Of a stretch of 64,000 bases of DNA, positions 35,146 to 43,804 are shown piece after piece (within the stretch, counting starts at the first letter, position 1; each line of letters begins with the position of its first letter). The notes beneath the pieces were generated by a model. The model was given only the letters and a program-made list of their open reading frames with translations, had not been told where the DNA came from and searched no databases. The stretch is from an uncultured bacterium. Lineage in GTDB: Bacteria; Spirochaetota; UBA4802; UB4802. Location: assembly GCA_937920495.1 (NCBI GenBank), contig CALEUQ010000002.1:1-64000 (forward strand). The letters run 5' to 3'. The position numbers were made by a program, and so were the translations under genes.

Positions 35146-35691
35146 ATGAAAAACAAAAAAGTTTTTTCACGTACTATAGATATTACATGTTATGAAGATC
35201 AGCAGGATTCTGTTATTATTGAAGGTGAAATAAAAGATACTCGTTTATGCCATTATTATCTAGTTACAGGTGAAAGAAAAGAACCTGGCATTCTTCATAA
35301 TATGAAAATTACCATGAATGTAGCCGAGAACACATTAACTATCAGCGATATCCATGTTGAGATGATACATTATCCACGTGAAGAATGTATTGAAGCAAAT
35401 AGGAACATTCATAAATTAAACGGTTTATCCATTACCAAAGGTTTTACAAAAGCTGTAAAAGATATTATTGGTGGCACCCATGGATGCACACATGTAGCAA
35501 ATTGTATTTTAGCTATGGCCCCCGCTGCTGTGCAGGGTTTCTGGGCATATAAAGCTCAAAAACCTGTTACAAAAGAATTTGCTAATCAAGGCGCAATGAG
35601 TCATTATTTAGTTGATACATGTTATGTGTGGCGAAAAGATGGCCCAACAATAAAAAAATTATCCAATGCAATAAATGAATTACATAAATAA
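35146..35691 (+). CDS. DUF2889 domain protein
   Basis: 181 residues, essentially one DUF2889 domain. Landmarks: DSVIIEGEIKDTRLCHYYLV, GILHNMKITMNVAENTLTI, IHVEMIHYPREECIEANRNI, LNGLSITKGFTKAVKDIIGG, then THGCTHVANCILAMAPAAVQG with the conserved Gly-Cys-Thr-His. The domain's biochemistry is not established; the conserved Cys and His could bind a metal or a cofactor. It is 20 bases upstream of an aldehyde:ferredoxin oxidoreductase gene in the same operon, suggesting a shared pathway or an assembly role. GAGAGG precedes the ATG. Confidence 0.85.
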   Translation: MKNKKVFSRTIDITCYEDQQDSVIIEGEIKDTRLCHYYLVTGERKEPGILHNMKITMNVAENTLTISDIHVEMIHYPREECIEANRNIHKLNGLSITKGFTKAVKDIIGGTHGCTHVANCILAMAPAAVQGFWAYKAQKPVTKEFANQGAMSHYLVDTCYVWRKDGPTIKKLSNAINELHK

Positions 35692-35711
35692 CATTCATAA
35701 AGGAGAATTTG

Positions 35712-37532
35712 ATGTTTGGATATCATGGTAAAATAGTAGAAATTGACTTAACCACTAATAGCGTAAACATTAAAAATTTTAGTGAAGATTTTGCACGCAT
35801 TTATCTTGGTGGTAATGGTTTTGCAGCAAAAATTATCTATGATATGGTAAAACCCGATACCGATCCTTTTTCTGAAAATAATGTTGTTGTATTTGCAACA
35901 GGTCCATTTACCGGTGGTCATGTATGGGGCGGAAGTCGTGGCCACTGTGCCAGCATATCGCCACTAACCAATATATTCTGTGATTCAAACTTTGGTGGTA
36001 ATTTTGCAGCAATGTTTAAACGAACAGCCTATGATGCAGTTGTAATAAAAGGCAAAGCTTCTTCACCGGTATATATAAATATACATAATGAGATAGTAAC
36101 TATAAATGATGCATCATTTATATGGGGAAAATCCGTGTCACAGGCACATTTGTTATTGTCACAACGTGAGAATAAAAGAATTGAATCAGCTTTGATTGGT
36201 CCTGCCGGTGAAAATCTTGTACGCTATGCTTCTGTAATCTGCAGTGGAACACGCGTGAGTGCTGCCGGGCGTGGTGGTATTGGGGCCGTACTTGGCTCAA
36301 AATTATGCAAAGGCATAGTAGTATCCGGCGATAGTAAGATAGAAATTCATGATACTGAAAAACTTAAAAATTGCCTCAACCAACTCTATCCGGGATTGAA
36401 AGAACGTGCAAAACTTTTAACAGAGTTTGGTACGCCTGTGCTGGTACAGATGATAAATAGTAAAGGAAAATTATGTACACGAAATAATCAGAAAGAACAA
36501 TTTGATAAGGCGTATGCGATAAGTGGTGAATATATTAAAGAGCACCACAAAAAGAAAAACATCGCCTGCCATGGTTGCCCTGTTGCATGCGGAAAACTTG
36601 TTGATGTGCCTTATGGTGTTTATGCTGCTAATAATGTTAAAATGCCTGAATATGAAACAATATATGCAATTGGTTCAATGTTAGAAAATAGCGATGTTGT
36701 TTCAATTTATAACGCCAATACTGTATGTGATGAGATGGGAATGGATACCATTAGCTTTGGTGTTACTGTTGCGTTTTTGACCGAGTGTATTGAAAATGGG
36801 TTGATTCAAAATTCTGATTTAGAAATTCCACTGCACTTTGGAAAATGGAATCATCTTCATGAAATTGCTGAATATACTGCATATCAGAAAGGACTTTTAG
36901 GCAAACTGCTGGCGATGGGATCCAAACGTTTATCCGAATATTTTGGCAAGGATTCATATAGGTATCTTTATGAAGTAAAAGGTCTTGAGATTGCCGGCCA
37001 CTCTGCACGAGGACTCAGACAGATGAGTTTAGGATACGCAACTGCCACCCGTGGCGGAAGTCATCATGATACACGCCCAACCTACTATCCTAATGACCCT
37101 GAAGTGGATCCCGGATTTACTCATCAGCCTGAATATTCATTTAATTCACAAAACAACACTGCCGTGGGCGATTCGCTTGTATTATGCAGGTTTATTCACG
37201 AGCGCAGTTTTGGTACTCAGATTAACGAAACACTGGCTCAGGCTCTATCGTATGTTACTGGCTGGGATATAACTAAACAGGAATTAACAGAAATTGGCGA
37301 ACGAATCTACACATTAGAACGCCTTATCAACGTATCCCGCGGTATTGACAGGCAAAGCGATATACTGCCACATCGCGTTATGAATGAACCAATTCCTGAC
37401 GGTCCTTCTAAAGGATGGGTATGTTCACACGATGATTTGCAGAAAATGCTTGATGAGTATTATGCACTACGTGGTTGGGATGAAAACGGGATACCAAAAC
37501 AAGCAACATTACAACGTCTTAAAATTGTATAG
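35712..37532 (+). CDS. aldehyde:ferredoxin oxidoreductase family protein
   Basis: About 606 residues of the tungsten/molybdenum-pterin AOR family. The N-terminal domain has the cofactor-binding pattern LGGNGFAAKIIYD, TGPFTGGHVWGGSRGH and CDSNFGGNFAAMFKRTAYDA. The [4Fe-4S] ligands are in ACHGCPVACGK (CxxCxxxC), with a fourth Cys in DSLVLCRF near the C-terminal domain. Members oxidise aldehydes or reduce carboxylates with ferredoxin; a related subunit drives benzoyl-CoA reduction. No ferredoxin or pterin-synthesis gene is adjacent; the partner gene here encodes DUF2889. ATG 35712 has AGGAG six bases upstream. Cytoplasmic. Substrate unknown. Confidence 0.93.
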   Translation: MFGYHGKIVEIDLTTNSVNIKNFSEDFARIYLGGNGFAAKIIYDMVKPDTDPFSENNVVVFATGPFTGGHVWGGSRGHCASISPLTNIFCDSNFGGNFAAMFKRTAYDAVVIKGKASSPVYINIHNEIVTINDASFIWGKSVSQAHLLLSQRENKRIESALIGPAGENLVRYASVICSGTRVSAAGRGGIGAVLGSKLCKGIVVSGDSKIEIHDTEKLKNCLNQLYPGLKERAKLLTEFGTPVLVQMINSKGKLCTRNNQKEQFDKAYAISGEYIKEHHKKKNIACHGCPVACGKLVDVPYGVYAANNVKMPEYETIYAIGSMLENSDVVSIYNANTVCDEMGMDTISFGVTVAFLTECIENGLIQNSDLEIPLHFGKWNHLHEIAEYTAYQKGLLGKLLAMGSKRLSEYFGKDSYRYLYEVKGLEIAGHSARGLRQMSLGYATATRGGSHHDTRPTYYPNDPEVDPGFTHQPEYSFNSQNNTAVGDSLVLCRFIHERSFGTQINETLAQALSYVTGWDITKQELTEIGERIYTLERLINVSRGIDRQSDILPHRVMNEPIPDGPSKGWVCSHDDLQKMLDEYYALRGWDENGIPKQATLQRLKIV

Positions 37533-37638
37533 ATCCTGAATCAAGTTCAGTATGACGATGGCTTTTCAGGATGTCGGTTGGTGTGTATGTGATAGTTGGT
37601 ATTTAGAATGGCGATTTGCATAAATATTGTAATTTTCC

Positions 37639-38165
37639 CTCTTTCGGGATTTTTGGTAAATAAGATTATTCACCAAAAGGTATTTTATATTCACGTTAAT
37701 CTCTTATGCATAAAAAACTCTTCTGGCAATAATAGTATTGCATAAAAAGACTGTTTCAATAAAAACCTCGCAGTGCGTGTTTTGTTGTTATAGCACAATA
37801 TATGTATTCCTGAAAACAAAAATTCCCGTAAAGTGTGACAGTATTGCTACAACAACGTAACGTTAGCTGATATTTAAAAATTTATCTTTCCACGTCAGGC
37901 GCTCCTGAATAACATCATTTATGGCTACCTGTGATGATATAAAAAAGCATGGTTGCTGTGCGTGTCGAAGCATGGTTGCTGAGCTTGCCGAAGCATGGTT
38001 GCTGAGCTTGTCGAAGTACGCCGTACTGAGCTTGTCGAAGTACGCCGTACATCCCTGCACGGTACGTGTATACGATCCTTTGTAACTATTAATCTTTGCA
38101 TTGGACTTATAGCACTTACATTTTTTTGTATTTTGTATAATTTTCGCAAAATTGCGGAATGAGCC
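37639..38165. repeat. repeat family B, long copy B3
   Basis: Begins CTCTTTCGGGATTTTTGGTA then AATAAGATTATTC and ends TTGTATAATTTTCGCAAAAT then TGCGGAATGAGCC, imperfectly inverted relative to the start. Shared inner blocks include CACGTTAATCTCTTATGCAT and AGTATTGCATAAAAAGACTG. A stem-loop cluster fills the centre, as in B1. Confidence 0.75.
37948..38055. repeat. cluster of TGAGCTTGTCGAAG stem-loop repeats inside B3
   Basis: About four units of CATGGTTGCTGAGCTTGTCG / AAGCATGG type, then GTACGCCGTACTGAGCTTGT / CGAAGTACGCCGTAC, the last with inverted GTACG arms. They match the cluster inside B1, including position within the host repeat. Confidence 0.8.
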
Positions 38166-38203
38166 GTAATTTTTTACACAGCTGCATCGTATGTATGTGC
38201 ATA

Positions 38204-39208
38204 TTACGCAAAGTGGTCCCAACCTTTTGGTTTTATATTAACCAAAGTTTTGTCTCTTGTTCTCATTAGATATTCTTTTTCTTTGGTGATTGTTCCAATT
38301 TTGTATAATGGCCTGTGGAAAGTTTTGTAAAAATCATCTGCAAGCTTTCGTTCTTTTACTGGATTAGCTGTACACACCAGAACATAATCCTCGCCACCTG
38401 CCAGCGCATAGTCTCTGGCACTATATCCGCGTTCATTACAATACTGCAGCAAATAGGATGATACCGGCAATGCCTCTTCATCCAGCATAAAGCCCACATT
38501 ACTTTCTTCGGCTATGTGCATCAAATCCGAACTTAATCCATCACTTACATCTATACATGAATGCACTGCACCTGATTTTGCCAGAAACAAACCTTCCTCT
38601 ATGTGTGGACGTGGCTCACAGTGAGCTGCAACAAGTAGCTTTTCATAATCCTTAGATGGTTGTTCTGATTTCAGGATAAAGTCTAATCCCGCCCTACTAT
38701 CGCCCAAAAATCCGGTACAAAAAATACAATCACCTGCCTGTGCTGTATTACGATACAGTATTCTATCTTTTTTGGCAACACCTGTCACAGCAACATTAAT
38801 TATTAAATCAACTTTTGAAGATGTGGTATCACCTCCCAAAATGTTAACGTTGTACTGTTTTGCCAGTTCCTTCATGCCTCTGTAAATCTGGTCAAGGTAT
38901 TCTATCTGAGTTTCTTTGGGAATGCCTATGCTTACAAATGCATGCTGGGGGATGGCACCCATTGCTGCGATATCGCTTAAATTAACTGCTAATGACTTAT
39001 AGCCCAGCTGATAACCAGTCATTGCATCTTTAATAAAATGTACACGTTCAACAAGCAGATCAGTTGTAAGAATAACACATTCATTTTTACCAATCGCAAA
39101 CACTGCTGCATCATCACCAATTGCACGCACTACATTTTTTTGATTATTAACGCTATTGGGAGTGATGCGTTTTATAAAGCCAAATTCACCAATATCTTTC
39201 AGGTTCAT
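38204..39208 (-). CDS. thiL: thiamine-monophosphate kinase
   Basis: 334 residues, full length. ThiL phosphorylates thiamine monophosphate to the active cofactor thiamine diphosphate with ATP. Family landmarks: GEFGFIKRI at the N-terminus, AIGDDAAVFAIGKN, LTTDLLVERVHF, NLSDIAAMGAIPQHA, ILGGDTTSS, CIDVSDGLSSDLMHIAEES and ALAGGEDYVLV, supplying the Asp residues that bind the Mg-ATP. It is the last gene of the thiamine operon, 35 bases after thiE. Confidence 0.95.
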   Translation of the reverse strand: MNLKDIGEFGFIKRITPNSVNNQKNVVRAIGDDAAVFAIGKNECVILTTDLLVERVHFIKDAMTGYQLGYKSLAVNLSDIAAMGAIPQHAFVSIGIPKETQIEYLDQIYRGMKELAKQYNVNILGGDTTSSKVDLIINVAVTGVAKKDRILYRNTAQAGDCIFCTGFLGDSRAGLDFILKSEQPSKDYEKLLVAAHCEPRPHIEEGLFLAKSGAVHSCIDVSDGLSSDLMHIAEESNVGFMLDEEALPVSSYLLQYCNERGYSARDYALAGGEDYVLVCTANPVKERKLADDFYKTFHRPLYKIGTITKEKEYLMRTRDKTLVNIKPKGWDHFA

Positions 39209-39243
39209 TATCTTTTTTACCTGTTCACTCTAATTTAAAACTG

Positions 39244-39882
39244 CTACGTTCCCTTAGCCACAGATATAATTCCTTTTAATGTTCTGGATGCTTCATACGG
39301 ACTTTCCGATGAAACTATAGCCGAAACCACAGCAATCCCATCCGCACCATGCTGCACCACACTTTCAGCGTTATGGATCTGTATGCCACCAATTGCTATA
39401 ACAGGAATTTTCACTGCCTTTTTAATTTCCTGCAATCCTTCCAATCCAATAATTCCTGATATGTCATCTTTGGTTGATGTAGTAAATATTGAACCTGCTC
39501 CAATGTAATCTGCCCCATTCTCTTCAGCTTCTATAGCCTCATTAACAGTTGATACAGATATACCTATTATCATGGAATGTGGTACAATGCTTCGTGCCTT
39601 TTTTAAAGGCATATCATCCTGCCCCAGATGTACACCATACGCGTCTACTGCCAGTGCCACATCAATTCTGTCATTAATAATCAATGGCACATTATATCTG
39701 TCAGTAATGTACTTAATAGTGTGTGCTATTTCAACAAATTCTCGTGTATTGATATTCTTCTCGCGTAATTGCACACAGTCAACACCGCCTTTTATTGCTT
39801 CTTCAACTACAACTTCAATAGGCCTGCGTGCAAGCTGCCTATCGGTTACAAGATATAACAAAGCTTTAAACCGTGCTTTCAT
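39244..39882 (-). CDS. thiE: thiamine phosphate synthase
   Basis: 212 residues. ThiE joins HMP pyrophosphate and the carboxythiazole phosphate to make thiamine monophosphate. The TIM-barrel landmarks are present: VDCVQLREKN, LIINDRIDVALAVDAYGVHL then GQDDMP, IGISVSTVNEA, GADYIGAGSIFTTSTKDD for pyrophosphate binding, and IPVIAIGGI near the C-terminus. It begins four bases after the thi4 stop, so the two are almost certainly co-transcribed. Confidence 0.95.
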   Translation of the reverse strand: MKARFKALLYLVTDRQLARRPIEVVVEEAIKGGVDCVQLREKNINTREFVEIAHTIKYITDRYNVPLIINDRIDVALAVDAYGVHLGQDDMPLKKARSIVPHSMIIGISVSTVNEAIEAEENGADYIGAGSIFTTSTKDDISGIIGLEGLQEIKKAVKIPVIAIGGIQIHNAESVVQHGADGIAVVSAIVSSESPYEASRTLKGIISVAKGT

Positions 39883-39886
39883 TGTA

Positions 39887-40666
39887 TTAGCCTTTTATTT
39901 TTTTTATAATCTCTTCTGCAACCTTTTTGCCCGATAGCAACATGCCGCCAAATATTGGTCCCATGCGCGGTCCGCCAAATACCGCATTTGCAGCCATACC
40001 AGCAACAAAGAGACCAGGAAATATTTCGCGAGTATTGTCCAGCGTGAGCTTTTCAGCTTTTTCAGCCCACATGGATTTTTCGCCTTCAATTGTACCGCCT
40101 GGCGTATTAAGCTTGCCAGGGACCTTCTTTACCACAACCCGCACTACTTCAGTATCATGCCCGGTTGTATCTATAACATATGTCGATTGCACTGTCAAGG
40201 GATCAACATGTAGTTTGGCAATATCAACTGCCGACCAATTTATCACAAGTCCACATACTTTGTCTTCCCTCATCATGACATCTTCAACACTCATACAATT
40301 AAAAATAGTTAATCCCGCTTTGACTGCTTTTGACGCTATAGTGCACACTGCTTCTATTGCATCTGCAGTGTAATAATTTTCAGCATACTGTGTATACCGC
40401 ACATCAAGTTCTTCAAGTACAGGCAACGCTTCTTTCTGCACAACTATCTCATTAAACTGCATGCCACCACCCCACATGCCACCACCAATTGAAAGTTTTC
40501 GCTCAAACATAATTGTCTTAATATTATGTTTTGACAGATAGTAACCTGCAACAAGCCCTGACGGGCCTCCGCCAACAATGGCAACATCGCTTACAAGTGA
40601 ATTTTTTAATCGCTGGTAGTAGCGATCAATGATTGCAGATGTGATTGTAATTTCATTAAGTTCCAT
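39887..40666 (-). CDS. thi4: Thi4-type thiazole synthase (probably sulfide-dependent)
   Basis: 259 residues. Thi4 makes the adenylated thiazole precursor from NAD and glycine. The dinucleotide-binding loop is [19 protein letters not shown], followed by [16 protein letters not shown] and the C-terminal [18 protein letters not shown]. In the active-site block [12 protein letters not shown] there is no Cys where the single-turnover yeast enzyme carries its sulfur-donating Cys, so this looks like the catalytic, sulfide-using type known from methanogenic archaea and anaerobes. This replaces ThiF/ThiS/ThiG/ThiH, none of which is in the window. Upstream thiM is 141 bases away. Confidence 0.9.
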   Translation of the reverse strand: MELNEITITSAIIDRYYQRLKNSLVSDVAIVGGGPSGLVAGYYLSKHNIKTIMFERKLSIGGGMWGGGMQFNEIVVQKEALPVLEELDVRYTQYAENYYTADAIEAVCTIASKAVKAGLTIFNCMSVEDVMMREDKVCGLVINWSAVDIAKLHVDPLTVQSTYVIDTTGHDTEVVRVVVKKVPGKLNTPGGTIEGEKSMWAEKAEKLTLDNTREIFPGLFVAGMAANAVFGGPRMGPIFGGMLLSGKKVAEEIIKKIKG

Positions 40667-40712
40667 ACTATGTCCCCCTTAGTTTATTATATAATCATAT
40701 GTACAAAATTAT

Positions 40713-40800
40713 GAGATCATGAATCCCGGACAGAAGTCGGGATTAAGGATGACGGCTTATCCTCATAAGTCGAGATCATTCTAAACTTAACTCAGAATGC
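40713..40800. repeat. two GAGATCAT-linked hairpins between thiM and thi4
   Basis: GAGATCAT occurs at 40713 and 40772, each followed by a small palindrome: AATCCCG...CGGGATT (40722-40744) and CATTCT...AGAATG. Text between them (GGATGACGGCTTATCC) resembles the sequence after the oxidoreductase gene at 37.53 kb. Probably short dispersed palindromes; they interrupt the thiamine operon and could adjust mRNA stability. Confidence 0.55.
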
Positions 40801-40807
40801 ATACCTT

Positions 40808-41611
40808 TTATCCAATTTCAATTTTTGCATATTGTTTCAACTCATCTGGTGTCACAGAATACAGTTCATCAATGAGTCTAATCATAAAACTTCCTGGAGC
40901 AATTGCTTTCCTTGCTGCTAATTCACCAGCTACACCAAAGTATGCCAATGCTGATGCTGTAGCTTTGAGATAGTCATTATCAACGGCACAGAATGCACCA
41001 ATCAGCGCTGTTGCGGTACATCCGGTTCCGGTTACATAGCTCATCAGCTTATGACCATTGTGTACTTTCACTACTACAATCCCATCAGTGATAATATCTG
41101 TGGGACCGGTTATGGCAACTATAGTTTTATATTGTGTGGCGATAGTTTTTGCTACATCAACAGCATCACCAGCAGAGTGCAATGCATCAACACCTTTTGT
41201 GCGCACATCTTTTACAGCAAGTGCCATAATTTCAGATGCATTGCCTCGGATAACTGATACGTTTCCTGAATTTATTATTTTTATTGCTGTGTTAGTCCTC
41301 AGCGTAGTTGCGCCTGCACCCACAGGATCCAGTATCACCGGAATCTTATTGCTGCAAGCCACACCAGCAGCAATAAGCATTGAATGAATCCACTCATTGT
41401 CAAGAGTACCAATATTGATAACCAGAGCGTGCGCAATAGAAGTCATTTCATTTACTTCATTATATGCATGGGCCATCACTGGCGAAGCCCCGCATGCAAG
41501 CAGCGCATTAGCAGTGTAGTTCATTACCACATAATTGGTGATGTTATGTATCAGCGGTTTTTGTGTTCTTATTTTTCCCAGCAATAACGCTGCGTATTCA
41601 TTGTGATCCAT
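40808..41611 (-). CDS. thiM: hydroxyethylthiazole kinase
   Basis: 267 residues. ThiM salvages hydroxyethylthiazole by ATP-dependent phosphorylation. Landmarks: LIHNITNYVVMNYTANALLA then CGASPVMAHA, ILDPVGAGATTLR, VIRGNASEIMAL, VAITGPTDIITDG, and SYVTGTGCTATALIGAFCAV with the catalytic Cys. GGAG lies six bases before the ATG. It is second in the operon, 26 bases after thiC, and gives a salvage route beside de novo thiazole synthesis by Thi4. Confidence 0.95.
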   Translation of the reverse strand: MDHNEYAALLLGKIRTQKPLIHNITNYVVMNYTANALLACGASPVMAHAYNEVNEMTSIAHALVINIGTLDNEWIHSMLIAAGVACSNKIPVILDPVGAGATTLRTNTAIKIINSGNVSVIRGNASEIMALAVKDVRTKGVDALHSAGDAVDVAKTIATQYKTIVAITGPTDIITDGIVVVKVHNGHKLMSYVTGTGCTATALIGAFCAVDNDYLKATASALAYFGVAGELAARKAIAPGSFMIRLIDELYSVTPDELKQYAKIEIG

Positions 41612-41637
41612 TACAATCTCCTTTTTTAGAATTTTAT

Positions 41638-42918
41638 TTACAGCAATTCACACTCATTATGCGTTTTGATTGCACATAACTTACCGCACATGGTGCATAC
41701 TTTTTCTCCATAATCTTCACTTCTCTTTCGGCGTATACGTGCCATATCCGGATCTATTGCCTTACTGAACATACCTTCCCAATCAAGCGCTTTTCTACAC
41801 TTTGACATTTCTAAATCCTGTTTCACTGCTTTTGGAATGCCTTTTGCAATATCAGCTGAATGTGCTGCTATCCGTGTACCAATGACACCCAACCGCACAT
41901 CCTCCACTGTTGGAAGGCACAGATGCTCTGCAGGTGTCACATAACACAAAAAGTCAGCTCCAGCAAGTGCGGCAATGGCTCCTCCAATTGCTCCAACGAT
42001 ATGGTCATATCCGGGAGCAGCATCGGTTGTTAATGGCCCCAGTACATAAAATGGTGCGTTATCACAGATGCGTTTTTCAGCAATGATGTTTGCGGTAATT
42101 TGATCCATTGGCACATGCCCTGGCCCTTCCACAATTACCTGTACTCCTGCATCGCGTGCGTATTTTACCAGCTGACCTAAAATCACCAGCTCTTCTATCT
42201 GGGCAGCATCAGTAGCATCTGCAATGGCTCCCGGCCGCAATCCATCTCCCAAACTAAGTGTGACATCATATTTATGTGCTATCATACACAATCTGTCAAA
42301 CTGCTCATAGAGTGGATTTTCCTTGTTATGATGTTTCATCCATGCTGCAAGCAGAGAACCGCCACGACTCACAATTCCCATCACCCGCTTTTGCTTTGAT
42401 GCAAGTTCTGCACTCTTTTGTGTTACACCACAATGCACGGTAATATAATCAATACCTTCTTCACATTGTTGTTCTATTGCATCAAACAGCTGTTCACCAG
42501 ACATATGAATAATTGATTTATTCTTTGCCGAAAGTTCTGCCGCAACCTGGTAAATTGGAACTGCACCAACCATTACTGTTGATTGTTCCAATATCATTTT
42601 GCGAATTGCGTGTAAATCTCCGCCTGTTGATAAATCCATAACACTGTCAGCACCATAGTATATTGCCGCTTCAAGTTTTTTTATTTCTTCCTGTATGTCT
42701 ACATGATCAGTTGATGTCCCAATGTTTGCATTTACCTTTGTAAGTAAACCTTTACCAATTGCACGTGCTGCAAAAGTACGCTTCACATTTTTTGGAATCA
42801 CCGCCCATCCTTTGGCTATCAATTCCCTCAACACTTCAGGTGCTATTCCCTCATACTCTGCTGCGTGCTGCATCTCGTCTGTTATTACACCCTGTTTTGC
42901 AAAATCCAGCTGTGTCAT
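41638..42918 (-). CDS. thiC: phosphomethylpyrimidine synthase
   Basis: About 426 residues, the short form typical of anaerobes. ThiC is a radical SAM enzyme that rearranges aminoimidazole ribotide to HMP phosphate. Landmarks: [96 protein letters not shown] and the C-terminal cluster [12 protein letters not shown]. The cluster reads CxxCxxxC, one residue shorter than the usual CxxCxxxxC. The start is the ATG at 42918, with GAGGGG eight bases upstream; the longer open frame runs back through the riboswitch and its terminator and is not coding. Confidence 0.95.
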   Translation of the reverse strand: MTQLDFAKQGVITDEMQHAAEYEGIAPEVLRELIAKGWAVIPKNVKRTFAARAIGKGLLTKVNANIGTSTDHVDIQEEIKKLEAAIYYGADSVMDLSTGGDLHAIRKMILEQSTVMVGAVPIYQVAAELSAKNKSIIHMSGEQLFDAIEQQCEEGIDYITVHCGVTQKSAELASKQKRVMGIVSRGGSLLAAWMKHHNKENPLYEQFDRLCMIAHKYDVTLSLGDGLRPGAIADATDAAQIEELVILGQLVKYARDAGVQVIVEGPGHVPMDQITANIIAEKRICDNAPFYVLGPLTTDAAPGYDHIVGAIGGAIAALAGADFLCYVTPAEHLCLPTVEDVRLGVIGTRIAAHSADIAKGIPKAVKQDLEMSKCRKALDWEGMFSKAIDPDMARIRRKRSEDYGEKVCTMCGKLCAIKTHNECELL

Positions 42919-42935
42919 ACTATTACCCCTCATAA

Positions 42936-42968
42936 CAAAAAAACCGCCCAGCGAGTGGACGGTTTTTG
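42936..42968 (-). terminator. riboswitch-controlled terminator ahead of thiC
   Basis: On the minus strand AAAACCGTCCA and TGGGCGGTTTT form a stem (one G-T pair) around CTCGC, followed by a T-run. It lies 40 bases after the TPP aptamer and ends 18 bases before the thiC ATG, an attenuation layout. Confidence 0.88.
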
Positions 42969-43008
42969 TAATTTTAAATAAATGAAACCAGAAGCAATTA
43001 TAAAAACT

Positions 43009-43089
43009 ACTCCCTCCGCTGGCATTACCCAGTTCAGGTTCTAAGGGTATACTCTCAGGCCTGTGCACCAGCACAAACCACCCCTGCTG
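43009..43089 (-). ncRNA. TPP riboswitch (THI element)
   Basis: On the minus strand the leader carries the conserved THI-box elements in order: GCAGGGGTG, the loop CCTGAGA, ACCC, GAACCTGAACTGGGTAATG, and CCAGCGGAGGGAG closing the P1 stem. Binding of thiamine diphosphate should fold this aptamer and favour the terminator downstream, switching off thiC-thiM-thi4-thiE-thiL. Confidence 0.95.
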
Positions 43090-43460
43090 TAAAGATCAGT
43101 TATATAGTACAAAATACTATAACAAATATATAAAAGCAAGTAATTATCAACGTAACAATAAAAATTTTTTCATCTTTCTGGAATTTTGGGAAATAAGATC
43201 TATCAAAATCAAATTTCATCTTTGTGTTAATTTCTTATTCAAAAAAAAAACTCTACTTACGTATGATAGTATAGCATACAAAGATTGTTGCAATAAAAAT
43301 TGCGCAGAGCTGATGTCAGTTTTATAGAGGTGCCTACATTTTTATCTTATTTTGTACAATTTTCCCAAAATTACCGAATGAGCCAAATTTTTTTAAATAA
43401 GCTATGCTTGCTTATTATTATTGTTTATTGCAAAATGGCATACCCTATATTCAAAGGATA
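43090..43460. other. intergenic region upstream of the thiamine operon
   Basis: This 371-base region contains the unresolved promoter of the thiamine leader (AT-rich, about 43090-43140) and a family B repeat at 43171-43385. No gene is visible. About 75 bases of unremarkable DNA separate the repeat from the stop of the reductase gene at 43461. Confidence 0.6.
43171..43385. repeat. repeat family B, short copy B4
   Basis: Begins CATCTTTCTGGAATTTTGGG then AAATAAGATC and ends TTTTGTACAATTTTCCCAAA then ATTACCGAATGAGCC. The two ends are imperfect inverted repeats (CTGGAATTTTGGGAAA against TTTCCCAAAATTACCG). Inner blocks TTTGTGTTAATTTCTTATTC and GCATACAAAGATTGTTGC match the other B copies. No stem-loop cluster. 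Confidence 0.78.
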
Positions 43461-43802
43461 TTACTTTTTATAAAAATATTGTCTTCGTTCGGGTATGCTT
43501 TTTGGCGTCCCACCGTTTTTAATAAACTCAGGATCATTATATAATCCGCAATAACAATGTCCATATTCTTCAATATCCGGTGAACAGTAATCACAGGGAC
43601 ATATTATATCATTATCTTTATCACGTATGCCATCAGCATCTCTGCATGGGCAGGAATAATATCCATAACGATTATAATTGGTTGTAAGGCCTTCTATTAA
43701 TATATCAAGGAATTCTTTATCAGGGTGTAGCACCCATCCATGTTTGGATGCCACCATCTGTGCAAACTGTAATGTATCCTGAAATGTTTTTTCTTTTTTC
43801 AT
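43461..43802 (-). CDS. ferredoxin-thioredoxin reductase catalytic (beta) subunit-like protein
   Basis: 113 residues starting MKKEKTFQDTLQFAQ. It has the signature Cys pattern of the catalytic subunit: SCPCRDADG, IICPCDYCSPDIEEYG, HCYCGLY. In this family four Cys bind a [4Fe-4S] cluster and two form a redox disulphide, passing electrons from ferredoxin to a thioredoxin-like protein. No variable (alpha) subunit gene is nearby. ATG 43802 has GGAG upstream and follows the glutaredoxin-like gene by two bases, so the neighbour is the obvious partner. Confidence 0.9.
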   Translation of the reverse strand: MKKEKTFQDTLQFAQMVASKHGWVLHPDKEFLDILIEGLTTNYNRYGYYSCPCRDADGIRDKDNDIICPCDYCSPDIEEYGHCYCGLYNDPEFIKNGGTPKSIPERRQYFYKK

Positions 43803-43804
43803 GG

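Larger units (their letters stand above)
37533..38203. other. intergenic region with repeat family B and stem-loops
   Basis: This 671-base gap has no plausible gene; the overlapping minus-strand frames between 37.86 and 38.22 kb are translations of repeats. Right after the oxidoreductase stop is GATCCTGAATCAAGTTCAG, a small hairpin that may end the operon, then about 80 bases of unremarkable DNA, then a long family B repeat that runs to within about 40 bases of the thiL stop. Confidence 0.7.

Noticed and set aside
37863-38222. Minus-strand frames over the B3 stem-loop cluster
   Set aside because: Same artefact: repeated DNA translated, no ribosome site, no domain.
42919-43074. N-terminal extension of ThiC
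   Set aside because: This part encodes the TPP riboswitch and its terminator; the true start has a proper ribosome site at 42918.
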